From positions 1-28,905 of the forward strand of contig JBLNCE010000092.1 in the NCBI GenBank assembly GCA_050260415.1: DNA of 28,905 nt, in the 5' to 3' direction. This document shows positions 1 to 7,686 of the stretch, piece by piece. A program made the position numbers and the translations under genes. Each line of letters opens with the position of its first letter. Position 1 is the stretch's first letter. The DNA comes from JBLNCE01 sp050260415 (lineage in GTDB: Bacteria; Bacillota; UBA4882; JAAYXC01). The notes under the pieces are model-generated. The model saw nothing but the letters and a program-made list of their open reading frames with translations. It did no database searches and had not been told where the DNA came from.

Positions 1-171
1 GATGGTATGGACACGCGACGGCGGATAGCGCGTCTCGAGCGCCTTGAGTATCGCCTTGGGGTACCAGCGCACGAGATCCGTCCTGCGGCTCGCGGAGAGG
101 ACGACCCTCGGCGCCTCAGGCTCGATGCCCAACCACGACCCTCCCCGGTTCCATCCACGCTCGGCCGCCAT
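1..171 (-). CDS. DUF1848 family protein, N-terminal part (gene runs off the window)
   Basis: The minus strand encodes 57 residues before the window edge cuts the gene, so its 3' end is missing. From residue 24 the protein reads VVLSASRRTDLVRWYP and ends PPSRVHTI. This matches the opening of the DUF1848 family, which starts with an (I/V)ISASRRTD motif followed by an aromatic/Tyr segment. The biochemical role of DUF1848 proteins is not established; many carry cysteines near the C-terminus that would lie outside the window. The ATG at 171 was chosen because it is the only ATG in frame. The frame stays open up to about 231, so an upstream TTG (202-204) is possible, and no strong ribosome binding site is visible for either. 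About 23 residues precede the conserved motif, longer than usual for the family. Confidence 0.65.
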   Translation of the reverse strand, partial: MAAERGWNRGGSWLGIEPEAPRVVLSASRRTDLVRWYPKAILKALETRYPPSRVHTI

Positions 172-303
172 CTCAGGCGTGAGCGCCGCGGAGTCACGGT
201 TCAAGGATGACAGATCGCGGCCGGCCTGTCAAGGCGAAGGAGAGGCAAGAGGCCGGAACTTTTTGCGCCCCCAGGACGGTGCTGAGGCAAGGGCCGTCTT
301 ATG

Positions 304-489
304 TCAGGCCGAAGGGTCCGCGGCCCAGAGTCCAATTGGGTTGCCATCGGCGTCCAACCCCACGGCGAAATAACCCTTCCCGCTGACCCGCGTCTTTCGC
401 ACCAGCACGTCTCCCCCCATGGAGTGGATCCTCCTGAGGGCGGCTTCGAGGGAAGGTACTTCAACATAGTCGATGGGGGAGCGCGCGCA
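304..489 (-). pseudogene. VOC/glyoxalase-like protein, C-terminal remnant
   Basis: Reading the minus strand from about 489 to the stop at 304 gives a clear C-terminal half of a vicinal-oxygen-chelate domain protein: SPIDYVEVPSLEAALRRI, then HSMGGDVLVRKTRVSGKGYF, then VGLDADGNPIGLWAADPSA and stop. This is the beta-alpha-beta module with the DPEGNxIGLW-type ending common in YdeN/PhnB-like VOC proteins. The frame is open upstream to about 675 but has no start codon there and runs into the unrelated gene at 537-926. The N-terminal half of the fold (about 60 residues) is absent. The only in-frame ATG lies inside the conserved part. The likely explanation is a deletion remnant; the original substrate cannot be inferred. 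Confidence 0.6.
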
Positions 490-536
490 CCCTCCGCTGT
501 CAGTGACGATCGTAAGACACCTCCGCCTGTTCCGCG

Positions 537-926
537 TTATGGCAGGAGCATACCCCTGATCTGATAGGCATACGACCTGGCTTGGTTGGCCAGTTGCCGC
601 ATCTGCCAGAGCGCCGGGCGCGCATCCACGTCCGGGGTCTGCTCCAGAGCCCGGCCTCCGATCGCACTGATCTCATCAAGGGCCCGCAGGGTCAGGCCGA
701 CCAGGGCCGTCACTCCCTGCATCCCGGCTGAGTCCATGGCGCCGGTGGGGTCGCCGTGGAGCGGAGAGGCGGGTTGCCCCAGGGGCACAAACTGGGAGTT
801 GGCGGCGGATTGGCCGGGATCGGTGGCAAAACCTGTGGGATGGCCTTGATATTGTGCTTGAGCATAGGGATTCACGGTCGGCACATAGCCGGGTGGTTGT
901 AAGGGCTGGTTCACGCCCATGTTCAT
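537..926 (-). CDS. Hypothetical protein, Gln/Pro/Gly-rich N-terminus with helical C-terminus
   Basis: A 129-residue protein with no family I recognise. The start ATG at 926 (MNMGVNQPLQPPGY) is preceded by a clear AGGAGG about ten bases upstream; a longer frame from 965 would place this SD inside the gene and is rejected. Residues 1-60 are rich in Gln, Pro, Gly, Tyr and Ala (for example NPYAQAQYQGHP). The last 65 residues look alpha-helical and ordered, ending in LWQMRQLANQARSYAYQIRG and MLLP. There is no signal peptide or membrane segment. Low-complexity Q/P/Y-rich stretches joined to a helical module occur in spore-coat proteins of endospore formers, but that is only an analogy. It lies downstream of the HEAT-like gene on the same strand. 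Confidence 0.6.
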   Translation of the reverse strand: MNMGVNQPLQPPGYVPTVNPYAQAQYQGHPTGFATDPGQSAANSQFVPLGQPASPLHGDPTGAMDSAGMQGVTALVGLTLRALDEISAIGGRALEQTPDVDARPALWQMRQLANQARSYAYQIRGMLLP

Positions 927-1042
927 CGCGTCTCGTCCTCCTGGCCGCTCTTGATTGTGCGGCACACTGCCTTACGGAACGAAATCCGGGTTGAAAACGG
1001 GGGTTTGATTGCGTTCCGGGAGATTAGTATGCCCACTTGTCT

Positions 1043-1915
1043 TCAGGCCTTGAGGCCGAAAAGGGCCGGCCAGGAATGGTAGCCCTCGGGAGGCGTCCCG
1101 CACGGGAAATCCTCATACCATGAACGATCGCGGAGGAGTTCGGTGAGAAAACGCAAAGCCTGCGGTTCCTTACGCCCCAGCAGGACCGTAACGGCGCCGA
1201 CCCGTACCTCCCAGGAAGGATGAAACCTCGCTGTCTCCATGAGCAGCGGCAGGGATCGATCGGCCGGAAGAGTCATATACCTTGTCTTAGCGCGCTCACC
1301 CAGGATGTCCTGACGTCCAAGGCAGCCGATCAGGCTTTCCTCCGCCTCGCGGGTTCCCAGACGGACGAGCGCATCCCAAGCCCAGGCAGATGGCTGGCCG
1401 CTCTTGAGGGTGGCGCTCACCGCCTTGAGCATGTTAGGTCCCGCGCAGCGGATCAGGCGCGCCATCTCCCCAGGCGGATCGGGCGCCGGCAGGGCCACCA
1501 TGCGCCAGAACAGCGCGGCAAGGCCGGGCGAATCGAACCTGCTGATGAAGCTTAGCACGTTCTCCCGCTCGCCCGGGGTCAACCGGGACCACATGGAAAG
1601 CAGCGGGGCCAGTGTACGCTGGTCGGCCAAGGACAATAAACGGTTCAAAGCCACGGTCCGCTTCGGGCCGCGCCGCTTGGCGACCTCGGCCAGCAGGCGA
1701 GCGGTTATACCGCCGTGCCAGCACAGATCCCGCAGTTTTGTGCGTTTACCCGGCGGCAAGGCGGACCAAAGACGCCAGATCTCTTCCACGGCACGGCGGT
1801 GAAGGCGCCGCCCACAGAGCAGTTCCACCATCGCCTCCCCGGGTTCGTCGGCGAGAAAACGGCGGTGCAGCTCGGATGGCCCGATCGGACTAAGATGCCA
1901 GAGCAATCCAGTCAA
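1043..1915 (-). CDS. HEAT-like helical-repeat protein
   Basis: A 290-residue soluble protein made almost entirely of predicted amphipathic helices. The C-terminal part has a HEAT-type unit around SWEVRVGAVTVLLGRKEPQA followed by LRFLTELLRDRSW, and weaker units occur earlier (for example SAWAWDALVRLGTREAEESL). Such repeats generally act as protein-binding scaffolds; no catalytic motif is visible and the partner is unknown. The start is taken as TTG at 1913-1915 because a long AGGGAGGGAGG purine tract ends eight bases before it; the frame extends upstream to 2020 without a better start. It lies downstream of the PEP-synthase-like gene, but a terminator at about 2043-2075 separates them, so it probably has its own promoter. 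Confidence 0.6.
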   Translation of the reverse strand: MTGLLWHLSPIGPSELHRRFLADEPGEAMVELLCGRRLHRRAVEEIWRLWSALPPGKRTKLRDLCWHGGITARLLAEVAKRRGPKRTVALNRLLSLADQRTLAPLLSMWSRLTPGERENVLSFISRFDSPGLAALFWRMVALPAPDPPGEMARLIRCAGPNMLKAVSATLKSGQPSAWAWDALVRLGTREAEESLIGCLGRQDILGERAKTRYMTLPADRSLPLLMETARFHPSWEVRVGAVTVLLGRKEPQALRFLTELLRDRSWYEDFPCGTPPEGYHSWPALFGLKA

Positions 1916-1960
1916 GCCAGTTACCTCCCTCCCTTGACAGGATTGACCGGCAGAGGAACT

Positions 1961-1966
1961 ATTATA
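1961..1966 (-). promoter_or_regulatory. Candidate -10 element (TATAAT) for the HEAT-like gene
   Basis: The minus strand has a perfect TATAAT about 45 bases upstream of the TTG start of the HEAT-like gene and downstream of the terminator of the preceding gene. The best -35 candidate (TTGGCG) is 19 bases upstream, so the match as a whole is weak. Confidence 0.35.
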
Positions 1967-2042
1967 CGGTGCCGCTGCCTCCAGCCGCCAATCGGTCTGG
2001 AGATGGCGCGAATACGGCACCTGAGCGGCAGTCTACCGTCGC

Positions 2043-2075
2043 CAAAGAAAATGCCCACCGCGGCACGGGTGGGCA
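2043..2075 (-). terminator. Rho-independent terminator of the PEP-synthase-like gene
   Basis: On the minus strand an eight-base-pair stem (TGCCCACC pairing with GGTGGGCA, loop of eight bases) is followed directly by TTTTCTTT. It begins about 28 bases after the stop codon of the 2103-4670 gene. Confidence 0.85.
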
Positions 2076-2102
2076 CTGGGATTGGCCTCGGACCGGTTCT
2101 TG

Positions 2103-4670
2103 CTACGCGCTGGTTCCCTCCCGCGCGCCGAGCGTGGCTTGGGAGGCCACCAATTCGATCAGACCGCTATCCCCGTCCACTTCGATGAGATCTCCGTCCT
2201 TGATTGCCGCGGTTGCGCCGCCGGCCCGGACGACCGCCGGCCGCCCATACGCACGGGCAAGGACCGCCCCCTCGCAGAGGCAGTTCCCCAATTCGAAGAC
2301 GGCCGCGCCGGCCCGGAGGATAACCGGTGCCCAACCTTGATCCGCGTTGCGCGCCACGACGATCTCGCCCGGAAGTACGCGGCTGGCTTGGGCCGCGGTG
2401 TGCACGAGACGCGCCACTCCCCGCGCTTTCCCGGGGCTGACGCCAAGACCGCGCAGGGTCTTGGCTTGGATGGCGACCGGTGTGGCGAATTGCGCCAGGC
2501 TATAGGGTCCCTTTATCGTTACCGGGGGGGCAAGGGTTTGGTAGCGTGCCTGCGCGCCCGCGCGATGCTCCCTCCGGCGCCCGATCGCGCCCGCATCCGC
2601 CCGTCCCGACAGCAGAGACGTAATCTCCTCCAGCCGCAGGAGAAAAACATCTTCCGGCCGCGGGATGAGGCCGCGGTCCGAGAGTTGTCGGCCGGCCAGG
2701 ATCAAGATGCGGCGGTAACGCCAGAGGAGCTTGGCGATGGCCGCACGGATCTCGGTCAGAAGAGGGTAGACCGTCGCCAGCCTGGCATGGAACAACCGGA
2801 GGGCACGGCGGCGCCAAAAGAACATCTGTCGTCCGCCGGAGGACAAGCGCCCGTCAAGCCAGACCTCGGCTTCGCCGCGCGCCGCGGCGCGGGCGCGCAG
2901 GAAATCCCCCGGGTCCTCATCCTCCGGCAGCAGCGCCAGCAGGCGCAGTTCCTCCAATAATGAAGCGGGGTCATCCCCCCAGCGGGGCACCGCCAGGTTG
3001 AGCGCGTCGGCACAGAGATGCCCGTGGCCATGAAGGAACTCGCGGATCGCGGGAGAGAGCGGCGGGTTCGAGGTGTTTTCCACCGTCTCCGCGCGGAATC
3101 CATCCGGCGATACCGGTTCGTTTTTCACCATCCGGGCCAGCCGCCAAAGGGCATAACCGGCGCCGGCTCCGTCCTGCTCCCCCAGGCCCGCGACAAGCTT
3201 GTGGGCCATGACGTCTCCCCCCGGTCCGCACCATCTGCGCAAGCGGCGAAGCCAGCGCCGGAACCGCCGGGATTCGTACTGGATCGCGAGGAGATAGTCC
3301 AGGCGTCCCAGGAGAAATGCATCCACCGCCTCCAGGACCTTGACCAGCATACCAGGGGTGAGATCCTCGGCCAGGATGCGGTCTAGACGTACACATTCGT
3401 CAAGTACTTCCCCGAGGGTGGTCTGGATACGCTCCGGCGCCAGGCGCCCCCGGCATCGAAGCAGGAAACGGAGCCTCGGGGCCAGGCGCAGCGCCAGGCG
3501 TAACTTGAGCAAAGGATGTTCCGCGGGGGAAACGCCGTCGCCGGCGCCGAACAGGGCGGCCAAGCTGCCTTCGGACAAGCCCAAGGCTTTTTCCGTCATG
3601 GTACGGAAATTGGTGGCGTTCAAGTATATTCTCCCGGCGAGCAGCACCAACGGGGGTGTCTTCGTGACCTGCCGCATGCCGGCCTGCAAGAGCAGGGGAT
3701 GCAGCAGGGCGTCTGCCGCCCTTGACACTAAATCCCACGTAAAAGGGGATACAACGCCGGTGGGCAGTTCCAGAGCATTCAGACCGCCGATCGTCTCGCC
3801 GTAGCCGCCGCCTGTTTCGGGCGAGATATAGAATGGATCCTCCGCCGGCCTCGGGGCGGCATGCAAGGCCAAGAATTGAAAACCGCTGCTGGACAAGGCC
3901 CATTCGACTTCGACCGCAAATCCGACCCGTTCCTCGATCCGTCGCACCAAGCCGGCCAGGCGCAAGGCCTGGTCGTCCGTGAGGACGGGGACCATGCGGC
4001 GCGCCTGCGGTAATGGACGCCGGACGAGCCCTACGGGGCCGGCGCGGACTTCCTGTGTTTTCGCCGCGGGCTCTTTCGCGAGGAGAGAGAGGGGGTACTT
4101 GCGCAAGCGAAACAGATCGGGGCAGTTCGATTCGGAGGAGCACTCTTGACCGATACCCCACCGGGCCTGGATGAAGATCTCGGTTTCGTCGCCGGTTTGG
4201 GGGTTGCGGCTATAGGCGACGCCCGAGACAATCGCATCCACAAGACGCTGGACCACAACCGCAAAAGACGCGTCTTGTCCGGATTCTCCCGCCGGCTTAT
4301 GACGTTTGCCATGGATTTGGGGTTCGTCTTGGCGGCAGCTCATGCACCGCGCGACCGCTCTCACCGCGGCCTCCTCGCAATTCACGCCCAGGATCGAGAG
4401 CGGCCGGCTGGCCCCCGTCCGATCGGGGGGAGAGGAGCGCACCGCCACGAGACCGCCCAGACGCCGGAAAGCCCGTGCCACATCGTGACGGAAATCGGGC
4501 GGTAAACCACGAAAGGAGATATTCATGGCCGAGGCCGGCAGGAGGCAGAAACCCGGGGGAACGGGGAAGCCGTGGCGCAGGAGGGTATTCAGGCCGGATG
4601 CTTTTCCACCGACGATCTCCGGATCGCCGGCCTTGCGCGCCCGCAGAGATAGGAGAAGGCGTGCCGCCAT
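2103..4670 (-). CDS. PEP-synthase / rifampicin-phosphotransferase-like protein lacking the catalytic histidine
   Basis: An 855-residue protein with the three-part plan of pyruvate phosphate dikinase, PEP synthase and rifampicin phosphotransferase (about 865 residues): an N-terminal ATP-grasp domain (EIVGGKASGLNTLL with Lys23; AVRSS with Arg78; AVVVQRLVDAIVSGVAYSRN; VEWALSSSGFQFLALHA), a helical middle domain, and a C-terminal swivelling phosphohistidine domain (LGVSPGKARGVARLV to about residue 840). In active members the swivel loop reads GGxxSHxAIVAREYGIPAVV and the His carries the phosphate. Here it reads GNCLCEGAVLARAYGRPAVV, so the His position is Glu800 and the Ser is Cys. The usual QxRP motif ending the ATP domain is also changed (LHAAPRP). 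The fold is clear; the classical phosphotransfer chemistry is doubtful. Substrate unknown. The start ATG at 4670 has a GGGGGCGG upstream. Confidence 0.8.
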   Translation of the reverse strand: MAARLLLSLRARKAGDPEIVGGKASGLNTLLRHGFPVPPGFCLLPASAMNISFRGLPPDFRHDVARAFRRLGGLVAVRSSPPDRTGASRPLSILGVNCEEAAVRAVARCMSCRQDEPQIHGKRHKPAGESGQDASFAVVVQRLVDAIVSGVAYSRNPQTGDETEIFIQARWGIGQECSSESNCPDLFRLRKYPLSLLAKEPAAKTQEVRAGPVGLVRRPLPQARRMVPVLTDDQALRLAGLVRRIEERVGFAVEVEWALSSSGFQFLALHAAPRPAEDPFYISPETGGGYGETIGGLNALELPTGVVSPFTWDLVSRAADALLHPLLLQAGMRQVTKTPPLVLLAGRIYLNATNFRTMTEKALGLSEGSLAALFGAGDGVSPAEHPLLKLRLALRLAPRLRFLLRCRGRLAPERIQTTLGEVLDECVRLDRILAEDLTPGMLVKVLEAVDAFLLGRLDYLLAIQYESRRFRRWLRRLRRWCGPGGDVMAHKLVAGLGEQDGAGAGYALWRLARMVKNEPVSPDGFRAETVENTSNPPLSPAIREFLHGHGHLCADALNLAVPRWGDDPASLLEELRLLALLPEDEDPGDFLRARAAARGEAEVWLDGRLSSGGRQMFFWRRRALRLFHARLATVYPLLTEIRAAIAKLLWRYRRILILAGRQLSDRGLIPRPEDVFLLRLEEITSLLSGRADAGAIGRRREHRAGAQARYQTLAPPVTIKGPYSLAQFATPVAIQAKTLRGLGVSPGKARGVARLVHTAAQASRVLPGEIVVARNADQGWAPVILRAGAAVFELGNCLCEGAVLARAYGRPAVVRAGGATAAIKDGDLIEVDGDSGLIELVASQATLGAREGTSA

Positions 4671-4897
4671 ATGTACCGCCCCCAGAACCCTTGCGAACTA
4701 CCCCAAGCGCGTGAACTTCTTAACCGAGATTTCGAAAGTGAAAGCCGAACATATAGCTTCCTGTGGTTTTACCGCGTACGTGCTTTCTGGCTGCACATTG
4801 AGGCTCAGTAATAGCTTTCGCATGTTCATCGCCGTTTTGGGACCGCCCACCGCGCGGCATGATACGGATCAACCCGGATTTTGAAAGGTTTTTTGGA

Positions 4898-5089
4898 TCG
4901 AATTCGAAATCCAGTCAGGCCACAATTATTATTCTGCGCATGCGCTGCGGCTCCTTCCATAATTCCGTAAAAAATTACGTAACCTGAATCCGTGACCTCC
5001 TTGGCCAACCAGGCAAAATTGCGAAAACTTGCGCCAGCGTTTTGCCTGGTATAAATCGGTAAGTCACGGATTCGGGGTAAAGTATACTT
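4898..5089. repeat. Palindrome cluster with a nested inverted repeat upstream of ispE
   Basis: In less than 200 bases of AT-richer intergenic DNA there are perfect palindromes TCGAATTCGA (4898-4907), GCGCATGCGC (4936-4945), TTACGTAA (4975-4982) and AAGTATACTT (5080-5089). Between the last two is a nested inverted repeat. The outer arms are AATCCGTGAC (4987-4996) and GTCACGGATT (5063-5072), extendable by about four pairs. The inner arms are ACCAGGCAAAA (5008-5018) and TTTTGCCTGGT (5040-5050), around a 21-base loop. It could be an operator array, a cruciform or a structured leader RNA. No gene is supported in 4671-5177. Confidence 0.75.
5029..5055 (+). promoter_or_regulatory. Candidate extended -10 promoter inside the inverted repeat
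   Basis: TGG followed by TATAAA (5047-5055) forms an extended -10 element, with a weak -35-like TTGCGC at 5029-5034 (spacer 15). It reads toward ispE, about 120 bases downstream. The inner right arm of the nested repeat overlaps the extended -10, so a protein binding the repeat could block initiation; this is inference. A second possible -10, TATACT, lies at 5083-5088. Confidence 0.35.
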
Positions 5090-5177
5090 CTCCGGCGGCG
5101 CCGCGGCAGCCGGCAACGGATTGGGGGAAGCGCCGCCAAGGAGGATTTCGAGGCGTTGGCGCATAATATTACCTGCG

Positions 5178-6038
5178 ATGAATACGGAGCGACCAAAGAT
5201 CATTGCCGCACATGCAAAGATAAATCTCAGCCTGGATGTGCGGGGGCGCCGCCCGGACGGCTATCATGAACTGGATACGATCTTCCAGCGACTCGCGCTT
5301 CACGATTCGCTCCTTCTTTACCCCGCGGCCCGAGGTATCAGCGTGGTATGCGGCAGGGCCGCGCTCCCGACCGGACCGAAAAACACGGTCTACCGTGCGG
5401 CCGAGCTTATCGCCCAGGAGTACGGCGTCAAAACGGGCGTCAAGATCCTGCTCAAAAAGCGCATCCCCATAGCCGCCGGTCTTGGCGGCGGCAGTGCGGA
5501 TGCAGCGGCCGTCATTCGCGCCCTGCCTTCGTTCTGGCATCTGCCGGCATTGTCCGCCGAGCGCGAGCTGGCCTTGGCGCGCATGGTCGGCGCTGATGTG
5601 CCGTTCTGCCTTCACGGGGTGACCGCCAGAGCCGGAGGCATAGGGGATCTCCTGGATCCCTTACCCGATTTCTCCGGGTACGAGGTTTTACTGGTCAAAC
5701 CCGCGGCGCGATTATCCACGGCGCGGGTCTATGCCCAATTGGCCCTGGATCGGGTGGCGCATCCCGACATACCGGCGGTGGTCGCGGCGATACGGCAGCA
5801 AAGCCTGACCGCGCTCGGGCGGGTGGTCGGAAACGCCCTTGAACAGCCCGCGCTTGAATTGGTGCCTGAGATTGCCGGGATCAAGCAGGCTCTCCTCGCG
5901 GCTGGTGCGCCGGTTGTGCTCATGACGGGCAGCGGTCCGACCGTTTTCGCGGTCAGCGACGAGGACGGCTGGGCCTACCGGGCGGGCCGGATGCTGGCCA
6001 GGCCGGGTTGGACCATCATCGCGACGAAGACGATCTAG
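5178..6038 (+). CDS. ispE: 4-diphosphocytidyl-2-C-methyl-D-erythritol kinase
   Basis: A 286-residue GHMP-family kinase of the non-mevalonate (MEP) isoprenoid pathway. It phosphorylates the 2-hydroxyl of CDP-ME with ATP in the cytoplasm. Diagnostic motifs are all present: AHAKINLSLDVRGRRPDGYH with catalytic Lys14, the ATP-binding glycine loop PIAAGLGGGSADAA (residues 97-110), GADVPFCLHG with catalytic Asp140, and MTGSGPTVFAV near the C-terminus. The ATG at 5178 aligns with the usual family start; its SD is poor, because the strong AAGGAGG at 5138-5144 is 33 bases away. In many Firmicutes ispE precedes regulatory genes and spoVG, and the same run follows here (GntR regulator, nucleotidyltransferase, spoVG), which supports the identity. 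Confidence 0.95.
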   Translation: MNTERPKIIAAHAKINLSLDVRGRRPDGYHELDTIFQRLALHDSLLLYPAARGISVVCGRAALPTGPKNTVYRAAELIAQEYGVKTGVKILLKKRIPIAAGLGGGSADAAAVIRALPSFWHLPALSAERELALARMVGADVPFCLHGVTARAGGIGDLLDPLPDFSGYEVLLVKPAARLSTARVYAQLALDRVAHPDIPAVVAAIRQQSLTALGRVVGNALEQPALELVPEIAGIKQALLAAGAPVVLMTGSGPTVFAVSDEDGWAYRAGRMLARPGWTIIATKTI

Positions 6039-6116
6039 GCGCGAGGCAAAAGATATATGACCTACGAGTTCTCAAACAAGAGCCGTAGCTAGTCAAGGGT
6101 AAGGAGGAAACCAAAC

Positions 6117-6800
6117 ATGGATCGCCCCCCTCTTGTGCAGATCAAGTTGGATAACTATAAGCCCCTGCGGGAACTGGTCTTTGAAGCGCTCCGCGAGGCG
6201 ATCGTCAAGGGTGTTCTCAAACCCGGCGAACGCATGATGGAGATACAGCTGGCCGAGGAGATGGGTGTCAGCCGTACCCCCGTGCGTGAGGCCATCCGCA
6301 AGCTGGAACTGGAGGGCCTGGTGGCCATGGTCCCGCGAAAGGGCGCCTATGTCGCGAGTCTGTCGATGAAAGACATCATCGAAGTCTTCGAGATTCGCGG
6401 CGCCCTTGAAGGTCTGGCGGCGGAGTTGGCCGCGGAGCGAATAACCGAGGAGGAGCTCGAGGAACTCGAACGGTATCTCGTGCGGATCACCGAGAGTATT
6501 GAGACCGAGGATCTGACGCTCATGGTGGAAGTGGATACCGATTTCCACAGCCAGCTCTACCGCGCCAGCCGCAACGAGCGCCTGTCGCAAATCATCAACA
6601 ATTTGCGCGAACAAATCCAGCGGTTTCGCAAGACATCGCTTTCCGTTCCAGGACGCATGCGGAGGGCGCTCGAGGAACACAAGAAGATTGTTGAGGCTTT
6701 GAGCAGCCGTGACGGTTCACTGGCGCGACGTTTGGCCGAGGAGCACATCGAGAACGCCGAAAACAGTCTGATGGAAGTCATCCGCGGGGGCGATCAGTAG
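6117..6800 (+). CDS. GntR-family transcriptional regulator, FCD subfamily
   Basis: A 227-residue regulator. Residues about 12-75 form the winged helix-turn-helix (LREAIVKGVLKPGERMMEI, then MGVSRTPVREAIRKLELEGL, then a wing around VPRKGAYVAS). Residues about 85-220 form the all-helical FCD ligand-binding domain (FEIRGALEGLAAELAAERI; VDTDFHSQLYRASRNERL; a C-terminal EEHIENAENS), with the acidic and histidine residues typical of metal-assisted acid binding. The SD AAGGAGGAAA lies nine bases upstream of the ATG. The FCD group usually binds small carboxylates; the ligand here is unknown. It is probably cotranscribed with ispE (78-base gap, no terminator seen) and with the following nucleotidyltransferase (26-base gap). 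A gene of this type between ispE and spoVG is common in clostridial relatives. Confidence 0.9.
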   Translation: MDRPPLVQIKLDNYKPLRELVFEALREAIVKGVLKPGERMMEIQLAEEMGVSRTPVREAIRKLELEGLVAMVPRKGAYVASLSMKDIIEVFEIRGALEGLAAELAAERITEEELEELERYLVRITESIETEDLTLMVEVDTDFHSQLYRASRNERLSQIINNLREQIQRFRKTSLSVPGRMRRALEEHKKIVEALSSRDGSLARRLAEEHIENAENSLMEVIRGGDQ

Positions 6801-6826
6801 GTTCATCATGGGGGGACACGACCATC

Positions 6827-7582
6827 ATGGATGTCATAATCCTGGCTGGAGCCAAGAATTGCGGCGCATTGCGCGAGAGCAGCGACAGCTTGTACGAGGC
6901 CACGATCCCGATCGACGGGAGGCCGCTGCTGGATTATGTCGTAGAGCCGCTGACCAGGGTAGGTGAGGTCGAGCGCATCGTAATCGTGGGGCCGGAGGAA
7001 TGCATCAGCCCGGATCGGCGCGCTGCCGTATGGCGCGTGGTACCTTGCGGGGCCACCATGGTGGACAACCTTCGCCGGGGTTTGGAGGCGCTCTCGCCCA
7101 AGGGCAAAGTCCTCATTGCCACGGCCGATATTCCTCTGATCACCCCTGAGGCGATCGAGGACTTTCTGAGCCGCTGTCGTGCGCGGGAAGCGGACATCTA
7201 CTACCCGATCGTCGCGCGCGCGCCGATCGAATCCCGGTTCCCGGGCGTCAAGCGAACTTATGCCACGCTTCGGGAAGGCACCTTCACCGGGGGCAACATC
7301 ATCCTCCTGGCCCCTGAGATCGTGGAGCGCCATTTGGTCACCATCGAGCAGGCGGTGGCCCTGCGAAAGAAACCGCTGCAAATGGCAAGACTATTGGGCT
7401 TACGGTATCTGCTCAAACTCCTCGCGGGCCGGCTGTCCATTACGGAGGTCGAGGAACGCGTGGAGAAGAAGCTTCACTTCAAAGGGGCGGCGGTGATTAC
7501 GCCGTTCGCGGAGATCGGCATCGATGTGGATAAGCCGAGCGATCTGGACTTGGTGGAACGTGTGCTTGCCGTACGGGCATAG
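6827..7582 (+). CDS. MobA-like nucleotidyltransferase family protein
   Basis: A 251-residue protein with a Rossmann-like NTP-transferase start: MDVIILAGAKNCGALRESSD, then PIDGRPLLDYVVEPL, ERIVIVGPEE, and KVLIATADIPLITPEAI with the metal-binding Asp. These correspond to the LAGGxGxR loop, the GKPLL segment and the (A)DxP motif of MobA/IspD/GlmU-type enzymes, although the first loop is non-canonical (LAGAKNCGALRE). The C-terminal part contains GGNIILLAPEIV and ends FAEIGIDVDKPSDLDLVERV, which resembles the closing segment of molybdenum-cofactor and sugar nucleotidyltransferases. The substrate is not identifiable. A GGGGGGAC SD lies about 14 bases before the ATG. It is part of the ispE-GntR-NTase group. 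Confidence 0.85.
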   Translation: MDVIILAGAKNCGALRESSDSLYEATIPIDGRPLLDYVVEPLTRVGEVERIVIVGPEECISPDRRAAVWRVVPCGATMVDNLRRGLEALSPKGKVLIATADIPLITPEAIEDFLSRCRAREADIYYPIVARAPIESRFPGVKRTYATLREGTFTGGNIILLAPEIVERHLVTIEQAVALRKKPLQMARLLGLRYLLKLLAGRLSITEVEERVEKKLHFKGAAVITPFAEIGIDVDKPSDLDLVERVLAVRA

Positions 7583-7686
7583 AAAGGCTCAAGCGGGATC
7601 GGGCATACGGTCTATCCTTAGAAGTATCCACCCCGGTATTCTGCCGGGACAACAAGGATGAAAATGAGACGGCTTCTGCGTTTGTC

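Noticed and set aside
227..232. TTGACA on the minus strand as -35 of the DUF1848 gene
   Set aside because: The hexamer is perfect but the sequence 17 bases downstream (CATCCT) is not a credible -10.
4711..4884. 57-residue plus-strand frame from a GTG, with a hydrophobic C-terminal half
   Set aside because: There is no SD, no family resemblance, and the frame is only the end of an open frame antisense to the PEP-synthase-like gene.
4826..5203. 125-residue minus-strand frame upstream of ispE
   Set aside because: It runs through the palindrome cluster and the ispE start, has no SD and no recognisable domain; its composition is that of random translation.
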